Assembly: GCA_035499215.1 (NCBI GenBank)
Contig: DATJZH010000126.1
Coordinates: 1 to 7,302 of the forward strand
DNA from: DATJZH01 sp035499215
GTDB lineage: Bacteria; Actinomycetota; Actinomycetes; Streptosporangiales; Streptosporangiaceae
Length of the DNA stretch: 7,302 nt
Reading direction: 5' to 3'
Positions 1 through 5,952 of the stretch are shown piece after piece; the first letter of the stretch is position 1; every line of letters begins with the position of its first letter. The notes below the pieces were generated by a model. The model saw nothing but the letters and a program-made list of their open reading frames with translations, was not told the origin of the DNA and ran no database searches. Position numbers and translations under genes: made by a program.

Positions 1-524
1 TGCAGGAAGTAGATCAGCACCGCCAGGTCGGCGACCATCAGCGCCAGCGTCACGGTGATGCTGATGTGCGGCACAAAGCCCGGGCCGCCCTGGCCGATGG
101 CCCCGAGCGCCAGCACGGCGTAGACGAACGACGCCACGAAGGTGCCCAGCGTCACCTGGGTGCCGCGGTCGCGGATGAAGTTGCGCAGCATCCGCGGCCC
201 GAACTGGGTCGAGGTCAGCGTCAGGGCCACGATCACGATCGAGAACACCACGCCGACGACGGTGATGATGGCCGCGGCGATCGCGGTGAGGATCTGCCGC
301 GCCGCGTCCGGGGACCCGCTGAGCACCCAGCCGGGCAGGCCGAAATCGCCGCTGAAGGCCGCCCGGTCCAGCGCGTACGTCCCGGCGAACAGCGCCACGG
401 CGGCAGCCACCTCGACCGCCGGGACCAGCCACAGATTGGTGCGCAGCACCTCACGCCGCCACTGCGAGCCGCGCGGCAGCCTGCGGATCACCGGTAGCGC
501 CCTCGCGCCGGCGCCCTGCACCAC
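1..524 (-). CDS. DUF2254 family membrane protein, N-terminal part (cut by window start)
   Basis: This is the first 174 codons of a predicted inner-membrane protein; the rest lies outside the window. Four hydrophobic segments are visible: about residues 30-50 (WLVPAVEVAAAVALFAGTYA), then stretches containing AAAIITVVGVVFSIVIVAL, VTLGTFVASFVYAVLALGAI and ITVTLALMVADLAVLIYFL. Between the second and third lies the polar signature TSTQFGPRMLRNFIRDRGTQ, which I recognise as typical of DUF2254. Members of that family have an N-terminal four-helix membrane region followed by a long soluble part of unknown function. I chose the GTG start at 524 because GGGAGG (538-533) lies 8 nt upstream; a second GTG follows immediately. 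The ATG at 527 is in another frame and ends after 12 codons. A TACAAT box at 621-616 could be its promoter. Family assignment is fairly firm; function is unknown. Confidence 0.85.
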   Translation of the reverse strand, partial: MVQGAGARALPVIRRLPRGSQWRREVLRTNLWLVPAVEVAAAVALFAGTYALDRAAFSGDFGLPGWVLSGSPDAARQILTAIAAAIITVVGVVFSIVIVALTLTSTQFGPRMLRNFIRDRGTQVTLGTFVASFVYAVLALGAIGQGGPGFVPHISITVTLALMVADLAVLIYFL

Positions 525-532
525 ATGGCAAG

Positions 533-538
533 CCTCCC
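533..538 (-). promoter_or_regulatory. Ribosome binding site fixing the GTG start of the DUF2254 gene
   Basis: GGGAGG on the minus strand, 8 nt before GTG at 524. It is one of the best Shine-Dalgarno matches in the window, and it decides in favour of a GTG start over downstream options. Confidence 0.7.
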
Positions 539-615
539 GGAATACCCCGCTGAGCGGCGCTGACTGCATGCACGCGGCTCACGGCCGACCAGGCTTCCCG
601 GCTCACCTGCTGCTG

Positions 616-621
616 ATTGTA
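616..621 (-). promoter_or_regulatory. Possible -10 box for the DUF2254 gene
   Basis: TACAAT on the minus strand (621-616) differs from TATAAT at one base and lies in the 181-bp gap between the permease stop and the DUF2254 start. It would give a leader of about 85 nt. No TTGACA-like -35 is seen at 17-18 nt spacing, so this is weak. Confidence 0.3.
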
Positions 622-674
622 GCGCTGCCGCCCGCGCAGAGCCCTGCGCATCGGGCCGTCAGCTCCGGCTGGTC

Positions 675-688
675 GCCGGTGACCCGGC
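675..688 (-). terminator. Possible terminator hairpin after the KimA-like gene
   Basis: The arms GCCGG (675-679) and CCGGC (684-688) enclose the 4-nt loop TGAC. The stem extends by one more C-G pair (674/689). It begins about 17 nt beyond the permease stop codon at 706. No T run follows. Short GC stems occur by chance in DNA this rich, so confidence is low. Confidence 0.3.
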
Positions 689-705
689 GGTCGGCGCACC
701 GCCCG

Positions 706-2538
706 TCAGGTTGCGCCGGCGATCCCGCCGTCCCGCGATCCGGCCACCGCCGCCAGCCGGTAGCGGAGCCGGCAGATGACGACGTTGACCGTGCCGCGCT
801 GGATTGCCCGCTCGAGCACGAAACCCCGCTGGTTGTACAGCAGACGCTGCCACGGGCGGACAGGCATCACCTCCGGGATGAGGACGACCAGCCGGTAGTA
901 GCGGTTCTCAGCCTCGATCGTGCGCAGATAACCGACGATCGGCGGACCGAGCGCCCGGTGCTGAGTGCGCAGCGTGATCAGCGGCACATTTGGCCGCCAT
1001 TCCTCCCAGCCCTCCCGGAAGTTCACGTCGGCCTGCTCGTCCTCCGGATCGGCGTAACAGACAGTTACCGCGATGACCTCGTCGCCCATCGAAAGCGCCG
1101 CGGAGATCGCCTCCGCTGTCAGCCGTGACAGACCCCCGACCGGGACGACGACCAGCGAGCTGCGCGGCCGCGGCTTCGGCGGCTGCTGACCCAGGCCGAG
1201 CTGGCTGCCAATCCGGCCGTAGGCGGAATGCACGCGGTTGAACATCAGCACCAGCAGCGGTATGACGATGACGATCAGCCAGGCGCCCTCGGTGAACTTG
1301 CTGACGAGCTCGACCGCCAGGGCGGCTGTGGTCAGCACCGCGCCAAGGCCGTTGATGACCGCGCGGCCGACCCAGCCGCCTGCCCGCTGCTGTCGCCAGT
1401 GCCGCACCATGCCCGCCTGGGAAAGCGTGAAGCCGACGAAGACGCCGATGGCGAACAGCGGCACCAGGGCGAGGGTGTTGCCCTTGGCGACTGCCAGCAG
1501 GATCGCGGCCAGCACCGCCAGCACGCTGATGCCGTAGCGGAATACCTGCCGGTCGGCTCGCAGCCGGAACATGTGCGGCAGGAAGTTGTCGCGGGCCAGC
1601 AGGCTCGCCAGCACCGGCAGACCGCCGAAAGAGGTGTTGGCGGCCAGCGCGAGCAGGACCGTGGTGATCAGCTGGATTGCGTAGAAGGCGACATCATGCC
1701 CCACGGCGACGGCCGCCAGCTGCGCCAGCGTCGTCTGAGTCGCCGACGGGGGGACGTGGAATTTGCGGATCAGGACGGCCATGCCGAGCAGCATCACGCC
1801 GAGCAGGATGCCGAGCCACATCTCGGTGTGCTGCGCACGGCGGGCACGCGGCTGCCGGAACTCGGGCACGGCGTTGGCGATGGCCTCCACCCCGGTCAGC
1901 GCCGAGCAGCCGGACGCGAACGCCTTCAGCAGCAGCAGGACGCCGATCGACTCGGCTGCCTGCGCGACATGACCGGTCGGCGGAACCACCGGATGCGACC
2001 GCAGCAGGCCGCCGGCGATCACGATGGCGATCGCGACGATGAACGCGACGGTGGGCACGATGAAGGCCCGCGCCGACTCCGCCACGCCCCTCAGATTGAT
2101 CCCCGTGATCACCGCGAGAACGGCCAGGCACAGCCATACCCGATACCCGTAGAGCGCCGGGAACGCGGAGGTGAGCGCCGCGACGCCGGCCGATACCCCG
2201 ACGGCGGCGTTCAGCACGTAGTCGACGATCAGCGAGGCGGCGGCGATGAGGCTCGCCTGACGTCCCAGGTGCCGCGCGGCCACCGCGTACGCGCCGCCGC
2301 CGCCGGGAAACGCGGCGATCACCTGGCGGTAGGAGATCACCAGCACCGCGAGCAGGACGACGATCGCGATCGTCACGGGCAGCGTATAGGCCAGGCCCGC
2401 GGTCCCGGCCGCGGCCAGCACCACCACAATCGCCTCGGGGCCATACGCCACCGAGGACAGCGCATCGAGGGACAGCGCGGCCAGGCCCTCGAATGCGGTC
2501 AGCCGATGTCGCTCCTCATGATCGGGAGCAGCGGTCAT
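706..2538 (-). CDS. kimA: KimA-like potassium permease (APC superfamily)
   Basis: A 610-residue membrane transporter very close in length and architecture to Bacillus subtilis KimA (YdaO), a high-affinity K+/H+ symporter of about 607 residues. Residues 1 to about 450 form the hydrophobic APC-type core of about 12 helices. Recognisable motifs are SLDALSSVAYGPE (23-35), SYRQVIAAFPGGGGAY (69-84), LIVDYVLN (103-110) and SGCSALTGVEAIANAVP (about 209-225). From residue 460 to the end is a soluble domain starting SSLVVVPVGG, matching the KimA cytosolic domain. From memory of KimA, its K+-site residues D36, Y43, D117, Y118, T230 and E233 correspond here to D25, Y32, D106, Y107, T215 and E218. T121 and S125 become N110 and G114. 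The ATG at 2538 lacks a well-spaced Shine-Dalgarno (AGGG lies only 2 nt away), but no better in-frame start is seen. An amino-acid substrate is possible, since many homologues are annotated only as APC permeases. Confidence 0.85.
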   Translation of the reverse strand: MTAAPDHEERHRLTAFEGLAALSLDALSSVAYGPEAIVVVLAAAGTAGLAYTLPVTIAIVVLLAVLVISYRQVIAAFPGGGGAYAVAARHLGRQASLIAAASLIVDYVLNAAVGVSAGVAALTSAFPALYGYRVWLCLAVLAVITGINLRGVAESARAFIVPTVAFIVAIAIVIAGGLLRSHPVVPPTGHVAQAAESIGVLLLLKAFASGCSALTGVEAIANAVPEFRQPRARRAQHTEMWLGILLGVMLLGMAVLIRKFHVPPSATQTTLAQLAAVAVGHDVAFYAIQLITTVLLALAANTSFGGLPVLASLLARDNFLPHMFRLRADRQVFRYGISVLAVLAAILLAVAKGNTLALVPLFAIGVFVGFTLSQAGMVRHWRQQRAGGWVGRAVINGLGAVLTTAALAVELVSKFTEGAWLIVIVIPLLVLMFNRVHSAYGRIGSQLGLGQQPPKPRPRSSLVVVPVGGLSRLTAEAISAALSMGDEVIAVTVCYADPEDEQADVNFREGWEEWRPNVPLITLRTQHRALGPPIVGYLRTIEAENRYYRLVVLIPEVMPVRPWQRLLYNQRGFVLERAIQRGTVNVVICRLRYRLAAVAGSRDGGIAGAT

Positions 2539-2617
2539 GACCCTGATACAAGCACGGAACGGTGAACGCGGTGAGATACGGCACGCCCTGGCAGGCGCCG
2601 CGCGACGAGCTCGCTGC

Positions 2618-2638
2618 CGCCCGGCCGGCTACCGGGCG
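2618..2638 (-). terminator. Hairpin between the small membrane-protein gene and the permease gene
   Basis: Perfect 7-bp arms CGCCCGG (2618-2624) and CCGGGCG (2632-2638) with a 7-nt loop, starting about 13 nt beyond the stop codon at 2651. Position and stability suit a terminator of the T-less kind common in high-GC bacteria. Alternatively it is an attenuator or operator in front of the permease gene. Confidence 0.4.
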
Positions 2639-2650
2639 AAAGCCCTGGGG

Positions 2651-2899
2651 TCAGTGGTTCAGCACCAGGATCGCGATCACGACGAGCGCGACGGCGACCG
2701 CGACGACGGCGGCGGCCAGCGCCGCGACACGACGGCGCGGCGCTCGCATCGCCCACGGGCGCTGCGCGTCCTGGTCATCCTCGGCAGCGAACGCTCGGAA
2801 CTGGGCGGTGCTAGCCGAGATATCGGGCGTGGCGCGGAACTCGCCGGTGCTGATAGGCCGGTACGTGCCGCCTGAAGGATCGATGTCGCGCTCGGACAT
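2651..2899 (-). CDS. Small tail-anchored membrane protein, unknown function
   Basis: An 82-residue protein I do not recognise. Residues 1 to about 50 are polar and probably cytosolic, with repeated Ser/Thr and acidic residues (MSERDIDPSGGTYRPISTGE at the start). A basic patch RAPRRR precedes one strongly hydrophobic segment, about residues 57-80 (ALAAAVVAVAVALVVIAILV), that runs almost to the C-terminus. This predicts a single-pass, C-tail-anchored protein with its N-terminus inside. I preferred ATG 2899 over an upstream start at 2992, which would run into the regulator gene. A TACAGT box ends 6 nt before ATG 2899, the spacing expected of a leaderless transcript, and no Shine-Dalgarno is present. 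It lies between the Lrp/AsnC gene and the KimA-like permease on the same strand, so a role with the permease is possible but unproven. Confidence 0.65.
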   Translation of the reverse strand: MSERDIDPSGGTYRPISTGEFRATPDISASTAQFRAFAAEDDQDAQRPWAMRAPRRRVAALAAAVVAVAVALVVIAILVLNH

Positions 2900-2905
2900 G
2901 GCCCG

Positions 2906-2911
2906 ACTGTA
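2906..2911 (-). promoter_or_regulatory. -10 box of a leaderless promoter for the small membrane protein
   Basis: TACAGT on the minus strand (2911-2906) is followed by 6 nt (CGGGCC) and then ATG at 2899, so transcription would start at or next to the A of the ATG. No -35 consensus is visible, which is common for such promoters in actinobacteria. Confidence 0.45.
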
Positions 2912-2928
2912 TCGGAACGCGGGCCGGG

Positions 2929-2945
2929 AAAATGGCCGGTCGGCC
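2929..2945 (-). terminator. Short hairpin plus T run after the Lrp/AsnC gene
   Basis: On the minus strand GGCC-GACC-GGCC (2945-2934) is followed by ATTTT (2933-2929), about 33 nt past the regulator stop at 2979. The stem is short (4-5 bp), but a run of four T is unusual in this GC-rich sequence and sits where an intrinsic terminator would. Confidence 0.35.
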
Positions 2946-2978
2946 GAGATCCCCGCGAACTCCGCGGCTGAGACGGTG

Positions 2979-3443
2979 TCACAACTCGGCACCGGGTCCC
3001 GGCATTTCCGGCCGGCTGACCAGCCGGGATAGCACGATCACGCTCCTGGTCCGGACCACGAACGCCGCGGTGCCGATGCGCTCGACGACCTGCTCGAAGT
3101 GGCGCACGTCCGCGGCCCTGATGTGCAGCAGCGCATCGGCGTCGCCGGTCACCGTGCAGGCATCGGTCACCTCGGGGAACTTGCCGACGGCCGCGGCGAT
3201 GTCGGCGGGCGAGGTGCGGCCGCGGCAGAAGAGCTCCACGTAGGCCTCGGTGGTCCAGCCGAGCGCCGACGGGTCGACCCTGGCCGAGAATCCCCTGATC
3301 GCGCCTGACGCCCGCAGCCTGTCGACCCGGCGCTTGACCGCCGGCGCCGACAGTCCCACCTGCGCGCCGACCTCCGCATAGGTGGCACGCGCGTCGCCGA
3401 CCAGTGCGGAAACGATCCGCTTGTCCAGGTCATCGAGTGCCAT
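2979..3443 (-). CDS. Lrp/AsnC family transcriptional regulator
   Basis: A 154-residue DNA-binding regulator of normal Lrp/AsnC length. The N-terminal winged helix-turn-helix is clear: LDDLDKRIVSALVGDARATY (3-22), then EVGAQVGLSAPAVKRRVDRL (about 24-43) as the HTH core. Residues from about 65 to 146 form the RAM (ligand-sensing, oligomerisation) domain, with the typical turn VTGDADALLHI. Family members form dimers to octamers and sense amino acids or related small molecules. It starts at ATG 3443; the Shine-Dalgarno is weak. The divergent neighbour is an agmatinase-family gene 220 bp away, which makes that gene and the regulator itself the likeliest targets. An 8-bp inverted repeat overlaps its own start codon. 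The family is certain; the effector (arginine, agmatine, another guanidino compound or an amino acid) is inferred from context only. Confidence 0.92.
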   Translation of the reverse strand: MALDDLDKRIVSALVGDARATYAEVGAQVGLSAPAVKRRVDRLRASGAIRGFSARVDPSALGWTTEAYVELFCRGRTSPADIAAAVGKFPEVTDACTVTGDADALLHIRAADVRHFEQVVERIGTAAFVVRTRSVIVLSRLVSRPEMPGPGAEL

Positions 3444-3472
3444 CGCCGGGCCGCGAGTCAGCTGCCCGGCGA
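3443..3472. repeat. Inverted repeat across the Lrp/AsnC start codon
   Basis: Arms TCGCCGGG (3443-3450) and CCCGGCGA (3465-3472) are perfect over 8 bp with a 14-bp spacer. One arm begins at the first base of the regulator's ATG. It could be an autoregulatory operator, or in mRNA a hairpin that hides the translation start. Confidence 0.5.
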
Positions 3473-3564
3473 GACAGGAGGGCCGCGGTGCGCAGCAGCT
3501 TGCGCTTCACGGGACCACATCCTCGCACTACTCGCGGCAGGGCGCACGCGACCCGCGACGGCGG

Positions 3565-3593
3565 CCGGCATGCTCCGCCCGGAGTACGGCCGG
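3565..3593. repeat. Two-part palindrome in the Lrp-agmatinase spacer
   Basis: The inner arms CTCCG (3573-3577) and CGGAG (3580-3584) are separated by 2 bp. They are flanked by outer arms CCGGC (3565-3569) and GCCGG (3589-3593). The nested arrangement lies about 70-100 bp upstream of the ureohydrolase ATG and is a candidate regulator-binding site. Confidence 0.35.
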
Positions 3594-3600
3594 GTAACGG

Positions 3601-3627
3601 GCACCGCAGGTGCGGGACGCGCCCGCA
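3601..3627. repeat. Two overlapping palindromes upstream of the agmatinase-family gene
   Basis: GCACC-gca-GGTGC (3601-3613) overlaps TGCGGG-acgcg-CCCGCA (3611-3627); they share the bases at 3611-3613. The second sits about where a -35 region would lie for the TATCGT box at 3638-3643, a position where a bound regulator could block or recruit polymerase. Confidence 0.4.
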
Positions 3628-3637
3628 TCCGAACCGC

Positions 3638-3643
3638 TATCGT
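3638..3643 (+). promoter_or_regulatory. Possible -10 box of the agmatinase-family gene
   Basis: TATCGT fits TANNNT and would start transcription near 3650, just ahead of the Shine-Dalgarno GGGAGG at 3651-3656. No -35 match is seen. The very short leader makes this tentative. Confidence 0.25.
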
Positions 3644-3650
3644 CGGCCCG

Positions 3651-3656
3651 GGGAGG
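3651..3656 (+). promoter_or_regulatory. Ribosome binding site fixing the agmatinase-family start
   Basis: GGGAGG, 7 nt before ATG 3664. It settles the start against the upstream in-frame GTG at 3610, which has no such site and would add 18 residues of unlikely sequence. Confidence 0.75.
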
Positions 3657-3663
3657 TAGGGCA

Positions 3664-4719
3664 ATGACGCGACTGGGCGGCATGTACGGACCGGATGCTT
3701 CTTTTCTCGGCGTGCCCAGGGCAGATCTTGCCGACCCCGCCTCCTGGGCGGGAACCGACATAATGATCATCGGTGCGCCGTTCGACGGCGGGACGTCGCA
3801 CCGGCCGGGCGCCAGGTTCGGCCCGCAGGCGATCCGATTCACCGATTACCTGCCGCATGACGGGTCCAGGCCGCACCTCGCTCTCCGGGTCGACCCGCTG
3901 GCCGACCTCCAGGTGGCGGACGCGGGCGACGTCGAAATGCCATCCGGTGACACCGGACTGTCGCTGCGCAGACTCGAGCAGGCCGTGCACCGGGCCTGCC
4001 ACGGCGGCGCCCTTCCGGTGATCCTGGGCGGCGATCACACCATCGCGCTCCCGGACGCGACCGGCGTGGCCAGGCACGTGGGCTGGGGCCGGCTCTCGAT
4101 GATCCACTTCGATGCGCACGCCGACACCGGCAACACTCAGTTCGGCGCACTGCACGGGCACGGCACGCCGATGCGCCGGCTCATAGAGTCCGGTGCCGTG
4201 CGGGGCGACCGGTTCCTGCAGATCGGCCTGCGCGGGTACTGGCCGGAGCCGGAGACGCTGGACTGGATGGCCGGCCAGCGGATGCGCAGCTACGAGATGA
4301 CCGAGGTGGTGGCCAGGGGCCTGGATAACTGCCTCACCGAAGCGATCGCAATCGCCACCGACGACTGCGACGGCGTCTTCCTGTCCGTCGACGTCGATGT
4401 AGTCGATCCGGGCATGGCGCCGGGCACCGGCACGCCCGAGCCTGGCGGGCTGAGCAGCCGCCAGCTGCTTGACTCGGTCCGCCGCGTCGCCATGCAGGTG
4501 CCCATAGCCGGCCTGGACGTCGTGGAGGTCGCGCCGCCCTACGACCACGCGGAGGTCACGGCCTTCCTGGCCAACCGGGTGGTGCTTGAGGCCCTGTCCG
4601 GGATCGCCTGGCGACGCGAACGCGCGGCAGCCGGCGACGGCGTGCAGGTCCGCGCGCCGCAGGTGCCGCTGCTGGCCGACCGCGGGCAGCAGGACGACAC
4701 AGCAGCGCCGCAGGCCTGA
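3664..4719 (+). CDS. speB: Agmatinase-family ureohydrolase
   Basis: A 351-residue enzyme of the arginase/agmatinase superfamily, which hydrolyses a guanidino group to urea plus an amine using two metal ions, normally manganese. All metal ligands are present: H125 in GGDHT, D150, H152 and D154 in FDAHADT, and D243 and D245 in SVDVDVVDP. The N-terminal GAPFDGGTSHRPGARFGPQA, a later HGHGTPMRR and GMAPGTGTPEPGG after the last ligands are typical of bacterial agmatinases and 4-guanidinobutyrases rather than arginases. Hence the substrate is probably agmatine (giving putrescine) or 4-guanidinobutyrate (giving GABA); the sequence alone does not decide. The last 30 or so residues form a hydrophilic tail beyond the usual fold. 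The strong Shine-Dalgarno supports ATG 3664. It is divergent from an Lrp/AsnC regulator, a likely controller, and convergent with the gene ending at 4909. Confidence 0.9.
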   Translation: MTRLGGMYGPDASFLGVPRADLADPASWAGTDIMIIGAPFDGGTSHRPGARFGPQAIRFTDYLPHDGSRPHLALRVDPLADLQVADAGDVEMPSGDTGLSLRRLEQAVHRACHGGALPVILGGDHTIALPDATGVARHVGWGRLSMIHFDAHADTGNTQFGALHGHGTPMRRLIESGAVRGDRFLQIGLRGYWPEPETLDWMAGQRMRSYEMTEVVARGLDNCLTEAIAIATDDCDGVFLSVDVDVVDPGMAPGTGTPEPGGLSSRQLLDSVRRVAMQVPIAGLDVVEVAPPYDHAEVTAFLANRVVLEALSGIAWRRERAAAGDGVQVRAPQVPLLADRGQQDDTAAPQA

Positions 4720-4824
4720 GCACCGCCGGCTGCACCCGCCCCGGGCACATCCCGTCCTGACCGGATGAGCGGCCCTGGTCGTGTCACCGTGAGCCGCCGG
4801 CCATTACGGCTGGGGCCGAACATG

Positions 4825-4866
4825 GTGCTGGGGCTGCCGGGCACATGAGCCCTGCAGCCCCGGCAC
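4825..4866. terminator. Strong hairpin between two convergent genes, likely shared terminator
   Basis: The 13-nt arms at 4825-4837 (GTGCTGGGGCTGC) and 4854-4866 (GCAGCCCCGGCAC) pair throughout with one G-T wobble. After a single C/T mismatch, GGGC (4839-4842) pairs with GCCC (4849-4852) around the loop ACATGA. It lies 105 nt past the ureohydrolase stop and 42 nt past the stop of the minus-strand gene at 4909. No T tract follows on either strand, as is common for high-GC terminators. This is the most stable hairpin I found in the window. Confidence 0.65.
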
Positions 4867-4908
4867 GGCGTTCCGCCAGGGGTACGGCGCCTCAGGCGCT
4901 GGCGGCGG

Positions 4909-5283
4909 TCACTCGGCCCAGCGCCCGAGCAGTCTGCGCGCCTCTACCGCAGCGCCGATCTGCGTGTCGCAGTCCTGGCAGCGGGCCGAGTACGGGTCGG
5001 TGTACCCGCAGGTGGCATGACCAGCTGGCACAGCCGCTGCCTCGGGGCTGACCATATGGCCGCTCAGCGTCTCCTTGATCTCGTGCGCGACGATCGCGGT
5101 CGTGTGCACGTAGGGAACCACCGGCAGCAGCGCGCCAATCAGCTCCTCCTCCTTCCGCCGTGAGGCTGCCTTTCCGTTCGCGGCGCTCTGCTTGATCCAT
5201 TCGACCGCTGCCGCATATGCGCGCTCCGCGCCCGAGGCAAATATCCGCAAGACCGCAGGGTCCAGGTCGGCCTGCTTGTTCAT
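4909..5283 (-). CDS. Hypothetical protein with H-x2-C-x9-C-x2-C cluster
   Basis: A 124-residue protein I do not recognise. Residues 1 to about 80 look mostly helical, with an Ala-rich stretch (about 16-35) and a charged run ASRRKEEEL (40-48). Near the C-terminus H89, C92, C102 and C105 are spaced as H-x2-C-x9-C-x2-C (HATCGYTDPYSARCQDC), which could bind zinc as a small finger or ribbon. There is no signal peptide or membrane segment, so it is probably cytosolic. Two starts are possible. I chose ATG 5283 because AAGGA lies 9 nt upstream of it; the ATG at 5292 would abut that site directly. Codon bias fits the surrounding real genes. It converges with the ureohydrolase and diverges from the LysR gene across a 722-bp spacer. 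The metal-binding role is inference from spacing only. Confidence 0.7.
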   Translation of the reverse strand: MNKQADLDPAVLRIFASGAERAYAAAVEWIKQSAANGKAASRRKEEELIGALLPVVPYVHTTAIVAHEIKETLSGHMVSPEAAAVPAGHATCGYTDPYSARCQDCDTQIGAAVEARRLLGRWAE

Positions 5284-5339
5284 GGTCACCATTCCTTAAT
5301 GGTTTCGTGTACCGGATTCGTGTGCGCAGTCGCTCGCAC

Positions 5340-5350
5340 TCATCAGATGA
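5340..5350. repeat. 11-bp palindrome upstream of the hypothetical gene
   Basis: TCATC-A-GATGA is perfectly symmetrical around one base and lies 57 bp upstream of the ATG at 5283. It could be a regulator site; no known consensus is recognised. Confidence 0.35.
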
Positions 5351-5391
5351 TTCTTGCTCGTGTTTCCATTCCTGAAGATCAACCTTTATCC

Positions 5392-5409
5392 CTTCCTGCT
5401 ATCAGGAAG
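5392..5409. repeat. Perfect hairpin with 7-bp arms and tetraloop
   Basis: CTTCCTG (5392-5398) and CAGGAAG (5403-5409) enclose the loop CTAT (ATAG on the minus strand). In a minus-strand transcript it would lie about 108 nt ahead of the start codon at 5283. No T run follows on either strand, so a regulatory leader structure is as likely as a terminator. Confidence 0.5.
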
Positions 5410-5501
5410 TTACGACACCGTCACGCACTTGTAAACACAGCCCCGGCGCTTCCTCGGCTCGCGCAGACCGGCGCGGCGGCCAGCATTTCTCCCTGGCGAC
5501 A

Positions 5502-5536
5502 TCGGATTGTAATCTACAGTTTGCGCTGATATCCGA
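5502..5536. repeat. Spaced inverted repeat TCGGAT / ATCCGA
   Basis: TCGGAT (5502-5507) and ATCCGA (5531-5536) are separated by 23 bp. The left arm shares two bases with the minus-strand TACAAT box (5511-5506), and the right arm lies near its -35 position. It is a possible two-site operator, but six-base arms can occur by chance. Confidence 0.25.
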
Positions 5537-5952
5537 CTTCAACCGCAGTGGTGCTCGAGTGGGAATGGCGAGCGCCGGTTCTGTCGATACCGTCGCGAAG
5601 CATGCGGCTGTGGCGCGCGGGTGCGACGCAGCACGCGTTCCCAGGTCAGCGAGATAGTTCACAGCTGAGCGCTCTTGGCGGGACGGGAAACCATAATATG
5701 CCGGGATATGTCGGGTCACTCACTGGTGCTCTCGCCCACTCCTGCGCCGAGGGATTGCCGTGCGTGGCATGACATCCTCCCGGCTTGACTGGCCAGCAGT
5801 TACATCGGTGTCCAATGCGGATTCCCAGCCGGCCGGAAATCGATATCTCTCGGGGCCGCGAAGTGCACAAGGTTGACGCCACGGAGGCACTGTTCGCCCA
5901 TCGCACCCGGCTGCTACCATCCGCGCCGCCAAGCCGGGGTGGCTGGCTACTT

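Noticed and set aside
142..1128. A 328-codon plus-strand open frame over the DUF2254 and permease genes
   Set aside because: It is antisense to two genes with clear family signatures, and its protein is low in hydrophobic structure and has no recognisable domain. Long antisense frames are expected in high-GC DNA.
1228..2565. A 445-codon plus-strand open frame antisense to the permease
   Set aside because: Its translation is dominated by Arg, Gly, His, Gln and Asp, typical of the complement of a hydrophobic membrane gene, and it lies wholly over the KimA-like gene.
2539..2650. A c-di-AMP (ydaO-type) riboswitch upstream of the KimA-like gene, as in Bacillus
   Set aside because: The gap is only 112 bp and I could not find the conserved core of that riboswitch; only one GC hairpin is visible.
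3488..3510. GCGCA-N6-TGCGC hairpin in the regulator's upstream region
   Set aside because: Five-base arms of alternating G and C are expected by chance here, and it does not align with any promoter element.
3637..4548. A 303-codon minus-strand open frame antisense to the ureohydrolase
   Set aside because: The plus strand encodes all catalytic motifs of the ureohydrolase with a strong ribosome site; the antisense product has no domain I can recognise.
4742..4846. CGGGCACAT occurs near 4743 and again at 4838
   Set aside because: A single nine-base match about 95 bp apart in GC-rich DNA, the second copy being part of the hairpin; too weak to call a repeat.
5402..5719. A 105-codon minus-strand frame in the long spacer as a possible gene
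   Set aside because: It has no ribosome site, mixed codon use unlike neighbouring genes and no family resemblance, and the perfect hairpin at 5392-5409 overlaps its end. I cannot exclude a decayed gene.
5760..5790. Sequence around 5769-5782 briefly reminded me of the flank of an insertion-sequence element
   Set aside because: No terminal repeats, target duplication or transposase fragment could be found in the spacer, so there is no support beyond a vague resemblance.
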